Below, one piece after another: positions 23,053 to 31,186 of a DNA stretch of 34,846 nt. How positions within the stretch are numbered: position 1 is the stretch's first letter; each line of letters opens with the position of its first letter. The notes below the pieces were generated by a model, which had not been told where the DNA came from, did not search any database, and saw only the letters and a program-made list of their open reading frames with translations. The DNA is from Bacillota bacterium. GTDB taxonomy: Bacteria; Bacillota; Clostridia; Oscillospirales; Acutalibacteraceae. A program made the translations under genes and the position numbers. Location of the stretch: assembly GCA_023401495.1 (NCBI GenBank), contig JAEXDU010000249.1:1-34846 (forward strand). The letters run 5' to 3'.

Positions 23053-24429
23053 ATGCTTAAAAACAGCGAAAAAACGATGGACAAAATTGTCAGTCTGTGT
23101 AAAAACCGGGGATTTGTCTATTCCGGCTCCGAGATTTACGGCGGACTCTCCAACACCTGGGATTACGGCCCGCTGGGAGTGGAATTTAAAAATAATGTAA
23201 AAGCGGCATGGCGGAAAAAGTTCGTGCAGGAAAGTCCCTACAACGTAGGGCTGGATTCCGCAATTCTGATGAACCCACAGGTATGGGTTGCCTCCGGCCA
23301 CGTGGGCGGATTCTCTGACCCGCTGATGGACTGCCGCGACTGCCACACCCGTCACCGCGCGGACAAGCTGATTGAAGAGGCCGGCGGCGACGCAAACGGC
23401 ATGACCTTCGAGCAGATGTCCGACTATATCAAAGAGCACGACATCGCCTGCCCCGATTGTGGCTCGAAGAACTTTACCGACATCCGCAAGTTCAACCTGA
23501 TGTTTAAAACCTTTCAGGGCGTTACCGAGGACGCGAAGAACGAAATCTTTCTGCGTCCCGAAACCGCTCAGGGTATTTTTGTAAACTTTGTGAATATCCA
23601 GCGCACCACCCGCCGCAAAATTCCGTTCGGCGTGGCACAGATCGGCAAATCCTTCCGCAACGAAATCACCCCCGGCAACTTTACGTTCCGCACCCGTGAG
23701 TTCGAGCAGATGGAGCTGGAGTTCTTCTGCAAACCCGACACCGACCTCGACTGGTTCTACTACTGGAAAGACTACTGCAAGGACTGGCTCTTAAATCTCG
23801 GCCTGAATGAAGAGAACCTGCGCCTGCGCGACCACGAGCAGGAGGAGCTCTCCTTCTACTCCAAAGCGACAACAGACATCGAGTTCCTGTTCCCGTTCGG
23901 CTGGGGCGAGCTATGGGGCATTGCAGACCGCACCGACTATGACCTCAAGCAGCACCAGAACCATTCCGGTAAGGCGCTGGATTACTTTGACCCCGAAAGC
24001 AACGAGCGCTATATCCCCTACGTCATCGAGCCGTCCCTCGGCGCGGATCGTGTTGCGCTGGCCTTTTTGTGCGACGCGTACGACGAGGAAGAGCTCGGCG
24101 AGAACGACAGCCGCATCGTCATGCACCTGCACCCGGCGCTTGCGCCGTACAAGGCAGCCATCCTGCCCCTCTCCAAAAAGCTGAACGAGAAGGCGCAGGA
24201 GGTTTACGCAAAACTCGCCAAGCACTTTATGGTCGATTACGACGATGCCGGCTCCATCGGCAAGCGCTACCGCCGTCAGGACGAGATCGGCACCCCGTTC
24301 TGCCTGACCTACGACTTCGAGAGTGAAACCGACGGCTGCGTCACCATCCGTGACCGCGATACCATGCAGCAGGAGCGCGTTTCCATCGACAAGCTGGTCG
24401 AGTATCTTGAAGCAAAGATCGAATTCTGA
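23053..24429 (+). CDS. glyS: Glycyl-tRNA synthetase, single-chain (homodimeric) type
   Basis: This 458-residue class II enzyme attaches glycine to tRNA-Gly. The N-terminal region includes GFVYSGSEIYGGLSNTWDYGPLGVEFKNN (about 16-44). Four cysteines in CRDC (about 95-98) and CPDCGS (about 135-140) could bind zinc. Motif 2 is FRNEITPGNFTFRTREFEQMELEFF (about 201-225). Motif 3 is SLGADRVALAFL (about 326-337), followed by the anticodon-binding domain with LSKKLNEKAQEVY. Length fits the eukaryote-like/Firmicute form, not the alpha2beta2 GlyQS form. The SD is GGAGGA. No T-box leader is found upstream, although many clostridial glyS genes have one. Confidence 0.97.
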   Translation: MLKNSEKTMDKIVSLCKNRGFVYSGSEIYGGLSNTWDYGPLGVEFKNNVKAAWRKKFVQESPYNVGLDSAILMNPQVWVASGHVGGFSDPLMDCRDCHTRHRADKLIEEAGGDANGMTFEQMSDYIKEHDIACPDCGSKNFTDIRKFNLMFKTFQGVTEDAKNEIFLRPETAQGIFVNFVNIQRTTRRKIPFGVAQIGKSFRNEITPGNFTFRTREFEQMELEFFCKPDTDLDWFYYWKDYCKDWLLNLGLNEENLRLRDHEQEELSFYSKATTDIEFLFPFGWGELWGIADRTDYDLKQHQNHSGKALDYFDPESNERYIPYVIEPSLGADRVALAFLCDAYDEEELGENDSRIVMHLHPALAPYKAAILPLSKKLNEKAQEVYAKLAKHFMVDYDDAGSIGKRYRRQDEIGTPFCLTYDFESETDGCVTIRDRDTMQQERVSIDKLVEYLEAKIEF

Positions 24430-24458
24430 TTTGTTTTCAGTCTATTATAAAATGCAAT

Positions 24459-24507
24459 AAAACAGGCTCCGGCAGTTCATTCAGAACAAACCGGGGCCTG
24501 TTTTTTT
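24459..24507. terminator. Bidirectional terminator between glyS and the flavodoxin gene
   Basis: AAAACAGGC-t-CCGG pairs with CCGG-g-GCCTGTTTT across an 18-nt loop, with T7 on the plus side and an A run (T on minus) on the other. It stands between the converging ends of glyS and the rsmE operon. Confidence 0.85.
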
Positions 24508-24520
24508 ATCTATTACTGCT

Positions 24521-25048
24521 TCAGAGCAATCCTCTTACATATTCCACCAAGGGAACGATCGACGCTTCCTCGATAAAATCCACGGATTTTCCATACGTTT
24601 CCAGCATCAGCCGGTCTTCGTCCGTCCGGTCGTCCGGCGCTTTCGTGTCGATCGTCATTTTCTTCATCATCGCCATCATACCCCGGTGAACCGGCCCCAG
24701 CCTGCTGTAATCCATCGCACCGCGCAGATGGAACACCTTGAGCTTTTCCCTTTGCTCCGGGGAGAAACTCCGATTCAGAATCTCCGAATAATCCGTTATC
24801 GCCGGGTTTGCCAGCCCCACTGTAAATACCACCAGTGATGGGCAGGGATGCTTTGCCACCAGGTCCACGCCGGCAATCCCGCCGGCATACAGGCCGCCGC
24901 CATACACAATCACATCATATTCCCGCAAAGATGCCGGCGAAACGTTAGAACGCTCCAGAAGCTCCGCTCCCAAATCCCGGGCGATCCACTGCGCGTATTG
25001 CCTGGTCGAACCGTATTTTGACTGATAGATCACCGCAATGCGCTTCAT
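24521..25048 (-). CDS. Flavodoxin-domain protein (HemG-like)
   Basis: This 175-residue protein has the FMN phosphate loop YQSKYGSTRQYAQWIA (8-23), a second loop YGGGLYAGGIAG (49-60) and VVFTVGLANP (73-82). The MDYSRLGPVHRGMMAMMKKM region resembles the flavodoxin-like domain of oxygen-independent protoporphyrinogen oxidase and related proteins. It probably acts as an electron carrier or FMN-dependent oxidase, and no heme genes are nearby. It is the third gene after rsmE and the SDR, with a 20-bp gap and a GGAGGAACACA site. Confidence 0.88.
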   Translation of the reverse strand: MKRIAVIYQSKYGSTRQYAQWIARDLGAELLERSNVSPASLREYDVIVYGGGLYAGGIAGVDLVAKHPCPSLVVFTVGLANPAITDYSEILNRSFSPEQREKLKVFHLRGAMDYSRLGPVHRGMMAMMKKMTIDTKAPDDRTDEDRLMLETYGKSVDFIEEASIVPLVEYVRGLL

Positions 25049-25068
25049 TTGTGTTCCTCCGTTCCCTG

Positions 25069-25833
25069 CTATCCGATCACCATGCCGCCGTTGACGCCAA
25101 GCACCTGGCCGGTGATAAAATCCGACCGGCTGTCCGCCAGAAAGAACACGGCCTCCGCAATGTCGCGGCAGGTGCCGAGCATACCGAGCGGCGTTTCTTC
25201 ACAGAGCTGCTCGAGCGTTTCCGCCGAAAGCGCACCGTTCATCTCGGTGTCGATCACCCCGGGGGCCACACAGTTCACCTGTATGCCCGACGGCCCAACC
25301 TCTTTTGCCAGGGCGCGCGTCATGCCGATCACCGCGGCCTTGGCGGCGGAGTAATGCACCTCGCATGAGCCACCGATCTGCCCCCACATGGAAGAAACAT
25401 TGATGATCTTCCCGCCGTGGCGTTGGATCATCCCCTGCAGCGCACGGCGGCTGCAATAGAACGCGCCGTCCACATGAACCGCAAACATTCTGCGCCAGTC
25501 GTCGTCCGTCAGGTCGGTAAACAGCTTCTGCTGCGCGATTCCGGCATTGTTCACCAGCACGTCGATACCGCCGAAGTGAGCCTCCGCCTCGTCAAACATT
25601 CGCTCCACCTGCTGCCGGTCGGCAACGTCGGCGCGAACGGGCAGCACCCGCTCGCCTGTGGAAACACCGAGCTGCCGCTCCAGTAATTCCGCCAGCTCTC
25701 GCGCCTGTTGTTCACTTGTGTTGTAATTCAGCGCCACCCGGTACCCCGCGAGGGCAAACCGGCGTGCGATCTCACTGCCAATGCCCCGCGAGGCTCCTGT
25801 GATCAAAACTGTTTTGCGCTGTTCCAAGCTCAT
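25069..25833 (-). CDS. Short-chain dehydrogenase/reductase, FabG-like
   Basis: This 254-residue classical SDR has TGxxxGxG in LITGASRGIGS (10-20), NNAG (95-98), and catalytic Ser147/148 in NVSSMWG, Tyr161 and Lys165 in YSAAK. The end is FITGQVLGVNGG. NADPH-dependent reduction of a 3-oxoacyl or related carbonyl is expected. The substrate is not known, and no fatty-acid genes are adjacent. The start is uncertain. ATG 25833 overlaps the rsmE stop (ATGA) but the SD GGGAGG is only one base away, whereas the TTG at 25827 has ideal spacing. Coupled re-initiation at the ATG is preferred. Confidence 0.9.
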   Translation of the reverse strand: MSLEQRKTVLITGASRGIGSEIARRFALAGYRVALNYNTSEQQARELAELLERQLGVSTGERVLPVRADVADRQQVERMFDEAEAHFGGIDVLVNNAGIAQQKLFTDLTDDDWRRMFAVHVDGAFYCSRRALQGMIQRHGGKIINVSSMWGQIGGSCEVHYSAAKAAVIGMTRALAKEVGPSGIQVNCVAPGVIDTEMNGALSAETLEQLCEETPLGMLGTCRDIAEAVFFLADSRSDFITGQVLGVNGGMVIG

Positions 25834-26585
25834 TCCTCCCAAACCGCGTCCTGTTCCATATTCCCGGTCAGCATCATCAGCACCGAGAGCGCCGCCACCG
25901 GGGCCGTTTCCGTGCGGAAAATCCGCGGGCCCAACGTCGCCACCTGCGCGCCGTTTTCCCGGGCCAGTTCCACCTCATCCTGTGCAAAGCCGCCCTCCGG
26001 CCCAATGAACAGAGAAATCCGCTCCTCGTTTTCCAGCCCCAGGCTGCGCAGGCTCTGCCCGCCGCCCTCGTAAAAGAACAGCAGTCTGCCGCCGTCCGCC
26101 GCAGCCCGCTCCACTGCCTTCGCATACGGTGTGATCTCCGCAACCTCCGGCACGATTCCCCGGCCGGACTGCTTCGCCGCCTCCAGCGCGATCTTCTGCC
26201 AACGCTCCGTCTTTTTTCGCGCTGCCTTCTCATCCGGGCGGGACACACACCGCGCGCTGAGCACCGGCACCACGCGGCACGCGCCGCATTCAACCGCTTT
26301 CTGCACCACAGAGTCCATCTTGTCCGCCTTGGGCAAAGACTGATACACCGTCACAAAAACAGAGGGTTCGCTGATGCTTTTCGCCCGCTCCAGCACACGC
26401 ACCTGCGCGCGGTTCGATTCTGTCTGCAGCAGCACACAGCGGTAATCCGTCCCGCGCCCATCGCACAGAGTCAGCGCTTCCCCCTCCCGCATCCGCAGGG
26501 ATTTGACGATGTGCGCCCCGTTTTCCCCATCTACCCAGGGCTCGTCCCCCGGTACGCAGGGAAAATCGATAAAAAATCTCGGCAT
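25830..26585 (-). CDS. rsmE: 16S rRNA (uracil1498-N3)-methyltransferase RsmE
   Basis: This 251-residue protein has the N-terminal PUA-like domain (about 1-70), with HIVKSLRMREGEALTLCDGRG (25-45) characteristic of the family. A SPOUT knot domain follows with PKADKMDSVVQKAVECG (85-101), IGPEGGF (194-200) and LGPRIFRTETA (218-228), the S-adenosylmethionine-binding knot. It methylates U1498 of 16S rRNA. It is the first gene of a three-gene minus-strand operon with its own promoter at 26633-26662. The SD is weak (GAAAGAG). Confidence 0.96.
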   Translation of the reverse strand: MPRFFIDFPCVPGDEPWVDGENGAHIVKSLRMREGEALTLCDGRGTDYRCVLLQTESNRAQVRVLERAKSISEPSVFVTVYQSLPKADKMDSVVQKAVECGACRVVPVLSARCVSRPDEKAARKKTERWQKIALEAAKQSGRGIVPEVAEITPYAKAVERAAADGGRLLFFYEGGGQSLRSLGLENEERISLFIGPEGGFAQDEVELARENGAQVATLGPRIFRTETAPVAALSVLMMLTGNMEQDAVWEE

Positions 26586-26632
26586 GCAATCTCACTCTTT
26601 CCGGCCGGCGGCCTGTCCTCATCATTCGCTTT

Positions 26633-26662
26633 ATTATATTCCAGGCAAAAAGGGAAAGTCAA
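26633..26662 (-). promoter_or_regulatory. Sigma-A promoter of the rsmE operon
   Basis: On the minus strand TTGACT (26662-26657), an 18-bp spacer and TATAAT (26638-26633) lie about 50 bp before the rsmE start. Confidence 0.75.
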
Positions 26663-26731
26663 TCCCGGCATGGTGAAGAGAGCTTTTCCTTCTTTTGGTC
26701 GGGAGAAAAACCGCCGATTTTGAAGTAAAAA

Positions 26732-26770
26732 GACTAGAAAGCAGCTTCTCCCAATATCATCAAAACTTGC
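26732..26770 (-). repeat. Degenerate 39-nt direct repeat, copy A
   Basis: On the minus strand the copy starts GCAAGTTTTGATGATAT and ends CTTTCTAGTC. It matches copy B (26918-26956) at about three quarters of positions, with two 8-nt blocks (GCAAGTTT and GATGATAT) identical. Both copies can form a small AGAA/TTCT-type hairpin in the second half. It lies in the non-coding gap between PFOR and rsmE. Confidence 0.55.
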
Positions 26771-27110
26771 TCTCGATTTTCAATCAAAAACCGATTTTTC
26801 TCATAATTCTACATTTGTGTGGCCCACTGCAAAACATAATATCTGGAAAATTCTTCTGTAACAATACGTTTATACTAATGTTCAGTTCGTCATTTCAGCC
26901 TCAAAAGCAGCCACCGCGACTAAAGAAGCCATTTCTTACATATCATCGAAACTTGCCCCTCACCACAGCGCGGGGCAGAAAATCCAGCCATCATCTCACC
27001 GGTCAGGTAACCGGGGCGCCTGCCTGAAAACAAAAAACTCTATCTGCTGCTTTGCTTTCCGGTAAGATTTCCCTGCTTCGATCGCTCATCCAAAAACAAC
27101 ATAAACGCCA
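26771..27110. other. Non-coding stretch between PFOR and rsmE
   Basis: This AT-rich stretch has no frame with a ribosome binding site. Apart from repeat copy B (26918-26956) it holds a GCCCC/GGGGC hairpin (about 26953-26977) next to that copy and an ACCGGT/ACCGG element near 26999-27014. No tRNA, known riboswitch or transposase remnant was recognised. Confidence 0.4.
26918..26956 (-). repeat. Degenerate 39-nt direct repeat, copy B
   Basis: Partner of copy A at 26732-26770, in the same orientation 186 bp apart. On the minus strand it begins GCAAGTTTCGATGATAT and ends CTTCTTTAGTC, containing the hairpin AAGAA-ATGGC-TTCTT. A GCCCC...GGGGC stem directly precedes it on the minus strand. Confidence 0.55.
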
Positions 27111-27140
27111 GAATCCCCCGCCGGGCCCGGCGGGGGATTC
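27111..27140 (-). terminator. GC-rich perfect palindrome after PFOR, probable terminator
   Basis: GAATCCCCCGCCGGG is followed at once by its exact reverse complement, giving a 15-bp stem without a loop (30 bp in all). On the minus strand it is followed by a T-rich stretch (TTTATGTTGTTTTTGG). It lies 60 bp past the PFOR stop. Confidence 0.7.
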
Positions 27141-27199
27141 TGTTCACACCGCAGGGATCAGCCGCGGCAACTCTTTTATTTGGTCAAACGAAAACGAGA

Positions 27200-30100
27200 T
27201 TATTCCTTCGCTCTCGCTTCCAGATCTTCGTAAGCCTTCTTCGCGTCTACCTCAGCCTTTTCGAACAGCTTTTCCGCACGATCGGGGAACGCACGGGTCA
27301 GCGAGCTGTAACGAACCTCGCCCAGAATAAAGTCGCGATAGCTCTCGGTGGGAGCCTTGCTGTCCAGCTGGAAGGGATTCTTGCCCTCGTCTGCACGGCG
27401 GGGATCGAAGCGGTAGTTGTGCCAGTAACCGGCGGCAACCGCTTTCTTCTCTTCTGCCTGTGCAACGGTCATGCCGCCCTTAATCCCATGGTTGATGCAG
27501 GGAGCATAAGCGATGATGAGGGACGGGCCGTTGTAGCTCTCCGCCTCGTGGAACGCCTTCAGGCACTGGTTGTAATCGGCGCCCATCGCAACATGAGCAA
27601 CATATACATAGCCGTAGGTCATGGCGATTCCGGCCAGATCCTTCTTCTTGATCGCCTTACCGGTCGCCGCGAACTGAGCCACAGAGCCGGTAGGTGTCGC
27701 CTTAGACGCCTGTCCGCCGGTGTTGGAGTACACCTCGGTATCGAATACCAGGATGTTCACGTTCTCGCCGGAAGCAATCACATGATCCAGACCGCCGAAG
27801 CCGATGTCGTATGCCCAGCCGTCGCCGCCGAAGATCCACATGGATTTCTTCGCGAGGTAATCGCTGTCATCCAGAATCAGGCCTGCCAGTCTTGCGAGCT
27901 CGCCGCCCTTCTGCTGAGCCTTCTCCAGCTCCGCCAGCAGAACAGTGGCAGCCTTCTTGTTTTCACCGCTGCTCGGCAGGGTGTCGATATATTTCTGGCA
28001 AGCTTCCTTCAGCTCTGCAGGTGCCTCGTTCAGCGCCAGAATATTCTCAACATAATCGATCAGGCGGTTGCGGACGGCCTTCTGGCCCAGAGCCATACCA
28101 AAGCCAAACTCGGCGTTGTCCTCAAACAGGGAGTTCGCCCATGCGGGGCCGCGGCCCTGACGGTTCACGGTATAAGGAGTCGCAGGTGCGGAACCGCCCC
28201 AGATGGAGGAGCAGCCGGTCGCATTCGCGATAAACATTCTGTCGCCGAACAGCTGGGTCGCCAGCTTGGCATAAGGAGTTTCACCGCAGCCCGCGCAAGC
28301 GCCGGAGAATTCCAGCAGCGGCTGGTGGAACTGGCTGCCCTTTACGGTGGTTTCCTTAAACTTCTCAAGAACTTCCGGCTTCTCAGAGAGAGTTCTGCCG
28401 TATTCAAATACTTCCTCGCCGGCCAGCTGAGTGTCGATCGGCTTCAGAACCAGAGCCTTGTTGCCCTTCATGCCCGGGCAAACCTGCGCGCAGGAGCCGC
28501 AGCCGGTGCAGTCGAGGGTGGAAACAGCGATGGTGAACTTCAGGCCCGGCAAACCGTTCAGGTCTTTGGACTTGGTCTGTGCGGGAGCGTTCGCCAGCTC
28601 TTCGGGAGTCATGACGAGCGGGCGGATAACCGCGTGCGGACATACATAGGAGCAGAAGTTGCACTGAATGCAGTTTTCGGGCTGCCACTCGGGAACATCC
28701 ACAGCGATGCCGCGCTTCTCATAGGCGGCGCTGCCCTGCGGCACGGTGCCGTCTGCATAATCCTTAAAGGTAGAAACCGTCAGCTTGCTGCCGCGGAACG
28801 CGTTGACCGGGTCAAGAACGTTCTTCACATAGCTGACCAGCTCGGGACGATCGCCCTTGATTACCTTCGCATCCTCGGTATCCGGAGCGTTCTTCCAGCT
28901 CTCAGGCACCTGAATCTCGACAAAGCCATCCACACCGCGGTCAATCGCCGCATGGTTCATCGCAACAACCTTGTCGCCCTTTTTGCTGTAGGACTTGGTT
29001 GCGGCTGCCTTCATGAATTCCACAGCCTGCTCAATCGGGATGATGTTCGCGATCTTGAAGAATGCGGCCTGCAGAATGGTGTTAATGCGTCCGCCAAGGC
29101 CCAGTTCCTTACCAATCTTGATACCGTCGATGGTGTAGAAGTGAATGTCGTTCTGCGCGATGAATCTCTTCATCTTGCCGGGCAGACGGTGATCCAGCTC
29201 TTCCACATCCCACGGGCAGTTCAGCAGGAAGCTTCCGCCCTTTTTCAGGTCTTCCACAATATCGTACTTGTCGATATAAGAGGGATTGTGGCAGGCAACG
29301 AAGTCCGCCTGAGAAATATAGTAGGTGGATTTGATCGGCTTGTCACCAAAACGCAGGTGAGAAACGGTCAGACCGCCGGATTTCTTAGAATCGTAATCGA
29401 AATAGCCCTGCGCGAACATGTCGGTGTGGTCACCGATGATCTTAATGGAGTTCTTGTTTGCGCCAACGGTACCGTCCGCGCCAAGGCCCCAGAATTTGCA
29501 GGAATGTGTTCCCTTGGGAACCGTGTTTACACGCTCAATGATGGGCAGAGACAGGTGAGTCAAGTCATCCACAATGCCAATGGTGAAGCGCTTCTTCGGA
29601 GCTTCCGCCTGCATGTTGCGGTATACGGCGATAATATCGTCCGGGGTGGTGTCTTTGGAACCGAGACCATAACGGCCGGAATACACGGACACATCAGAGA
29701 AATCACTGTCGGACAAAGCAGCCAGAACATCCAGGAACAAAGGCTCGCCAATAGAACCGGGCTCCTTCGTTCTGTCGAGAACAGAAATCTTCTTCACGCT
29801 CTTCGGCAGCTCGCTAAGCAGATACTTTGCAACGAAAGGACGATACAGGTGAACCTTCAGCAGACCAACCTTTTCGCCTGCGGCGTTCAGGTAATCAATG
29901 ACCTCTTCGGTACAGTCGCAAACAGAGCCCATGGCCACGATGACACGATCTGCTTCGGGGTGTCCATAATAGTTGAAAGGCTTATAGTCTGTGCCGAGTT
30001 TCGTGTTGACCTGATTCAGGTAATCAATCACAATTTCGGGCACGGCGTCATAATAGGGGTTGCTGGCTTCTCTGGCCTGGAAGAAAATATCGCCGTTCTG

Positions 30101-30757
30101 GGCGCTGCCGCGCAGCACGAGATGCTCCGGATTCAGCGCACGGCGGCGGAACGCAGCCACAGCGTCTTTATCGAGCATATCGTCCAGATCCTTATAATCC
30201 CACACAGAAACCTTCTGAACCTCGTGAGAAGTACGGAAGCCGTCGAAGAAATGGAGGAACGGAACTCTGCCGCGAATGGCAGCCAGATGCGCAACCGCAC
30301 CCAAATCCATAACCTCTTGCGGGTTATTGGAGCACAACATGGCGAAACCGGTCTGGCGACAGGCATAAATATCGGAATGATCGCCAAAGATAGAAAGTGC
30401 ATGAGTTGCAAGAGCACGCGCAGAAACATGAATTACTGCGGGCAGCAGCTCGCCAGCCATCTTGTACATGTTCGGAATCATCAGAAGCAGGCCCTGAGAA
30501 GCGGTATAGGTAGTCGTCAGCGCGCCTGCCGCCAAAGAGCCATGCACCGCACCGGCCGCACCAGCCTCAGACTGCATTTCCGTAACCTGAACCTCTCTGC
30601 CGAACAGATTTTTCAGTCCATTTGCGGCATACTTGTCCGTTTCATCCGCCATCACAGAGGAAGGCGTGATCGGATAGATGGCAGCAACGTCCGTAAACGC
30701 ATAAGATACATGCGCCGCGGCGGTATTGCCGTCTATGGTTTTTGTTTTTCTTGCCAT
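27200..30757 (-). CDS. nifJ: Pyruvate:ferredoxin (flavodoxin) oxidoreductase
   Basis: This 1185-residue single-chain PFOR converts pyruvate plus CoA to acetyl-CoA, CO2 and reduced ferredoxin, the central step of clostridial fermentation. The N-terminus (TIDGNTAAAHVSYAFTDVAAIYPITPSS) is the pyrimidine-binding domain. Two ferredoxin-type clusters are at about 694-705 (CIQCNFCSYVCP) and 747-758 (CTGCGSCAQVCPG). The proximal cluster begins with CAGCGETPY (about 817). The TPP-binding motif is GDGWAYDIGFGGLDHV with SNTGGQASKATP (from about 976). A conserved Cys is in YAPCINHG (about 1082). The SD is AAAGGAGG. The gene is monocistronic, with its own promoter and terminator. Length is normal. Confidence 0.98.
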   Translation of the reverse strand: MARKTKTIDGNTAAAHVSYAFTDVAAIYPITPSSVMADETDKYAANGLKNLFGREVQVTEMQSEAGAAGAVHGSLAAGALTTTYTASQGLLLMIPNMYKMAGELLPAVIHVSARALATHALSIFGDHSDIYACRQTGFAMLCSNNPQEVMDLGAVAHLAAIRGRVPFLHFFDGFRTSHEVQKVSVWDYKDLDDMLDKDAVAAFRRRALNPEHLVLRGSAQNGDIFFQAREASNPYYDAVPEIVIDYLNQVNTKLGTDYKPFNYYGHPEADRVIVAMGSVCDCTEEVIDYLNAAGEKVGLLKVHLYRPFVAKYLLSELPKSVKKISVLDRTKEPGSIGEPLFLDVLAALSDSDFSDVSVYSGRYGLGSKDTTPDDIIAVYRNMQAEAPKKRFTIGIVDDLTHLSLPIIERVNTVPKGTHSCKFWGLGADGTVGANKNSIKIIGDHTDMFAQGYFDYDSKKSGGLTVSHLRFGDKPIKSTYYISQADFVACHNPSYIDKYDIVEDLKKGGSFLLNCPWDVEELDHRLPGKMKRFIAQNDIHFYTIDGIKIGKELGLGGRINTILQAAFFKIANIIPIEQAVEFMKAAATKSYSKKGDKVVAMNHAAIDRGVDGFVEIQVPESWKNAPDTEDAKVIKGDRPELVSYVKNVLDPVNAFRGSKLTVSTFKDYADGTVPQGSAAYEKRGIAVDVPEWQPENCIQCNFCSYVCPHAVIRPLVMTPEELANAPAQTKSKDLNGLPGLKFTIAVSTLDCTGCGSCAQVCPGMKGNKALVLKPIDTQLAGEEVFEYGRTLSEKPEVLEKFKETTVKGSQFHQPLLEFSGACAGCGETPYAKLATQLFGDRMFIANATGCSSIWGGSAPATPYTVNRQGRGPAWANSLFEDNAEFGFGMALGQKAVRNRLIDYVENILALNEAPAELKEACQKYIDTLPSSGENKKAATVLLAELEKAQQKGGELARLAGLILDDSDYLAKKSMWIFGGDGWAYDIGFGGLDHVIASGENVNILVFDTEVYSNTGGQASKATPTGSVAQFAATGKAIKKKDLAGIAMTYGYVYVAHVAMGADYNQCLKAFHEAESYNGPSLIIAYAPCINHGIKGGMTVAQAEEKKAVAAGYWHNYRFDPRRADEGKNPFQLDSKAPTESYRDFILGEVRYSSLTRAFPDRAEKLFEKAEVDAKKAYEDLEARAKE

Positions 30758-30841
30758 GTAATAATTTCCTCCTTTAAGGATACAAATTAGGAAGCGAGCG
30801 TATCAGTTTGCACAGCCCTATACCTTTCTGTGCCTTCGTTT

Positions 30842-30870
30842 ATTCTAACATTTTTTTACTATAGTGTAAA
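30842..30870 (-). promoter_or_regulatory. Sigma-A promoter of the PFOR gene
   Basis: On the minus strand TTTACA (30870-30865), a 17-bp spacer and TAGAAT (30847-30842) precede an 84-nt leader with AAAGGAGG at its end. Confidence 0.8.
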
Positions 30871-30955
30871 GGCTGACGGTTCCGAATTTTGGCTTTTCAG
30901 TGTATTTTTCCAAAAAGCAATTAAAGCCACTTTTTGACTCAAAAAATGTCGGCGC

Positions 30956-30993
30956 TGCCGGGCCGGGGGCTATTTTCCCCCATTTTGGCGGCA
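30956..30993. other. Nested GC hairpin in the divergent PFOR-CNNM spacer
   Basis: TGCCG...CGGCA encloses GGGGG-ctatttt-CCCCC. It lies between the two divergent promoters, in the roughly 430-bp gap 30758-31186, which has no gene. No U run follows on either side, so a terminator role is doubtful. Confidence 0.35.
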
Positions 30994-31082
30994 ATCGGGG
31001 CAAAATAGTCTGGCATTGGATTCTATATCCCGCTTTCAGGGTCTCAACTGCGCGCGCCCTGCGCTGCACGGGCGCAGGCAGT

Positions 31083-31112
31083 TTGACATGTCTGCTCCCG
31101 ATACGATACAAT
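31083..31112 (+). promoter_or_regulatory. Sigma-A promoter of the CNNM/CorC-like gene
   Basis: TTGACA (31083-31088), an 18-bp spacer and TACAAT (31107-31112) lie 75 bp upstream of the ATG. A CCTGCGC/GCGCAGG hairpin sits immediately upstream of the -35 box. Confidence 0.8.
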
Positions 31113-31186
31113 AGAAATTAACTAATCTGATCAGGCTCTTCGGAATGTCACCGAGTTATTTTACAATTTGAAAGGGGAAAAAATAC

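Noticed and set aside
27419..30790. A 1123-codon open frame on the plus strand, antisense to PFOR.
   Set aside because: Its translation has no recognisable domains and mirrors the PFOR codon bias. PFOR on the other strand has all expected motifs, promoter and ribosome binding site.
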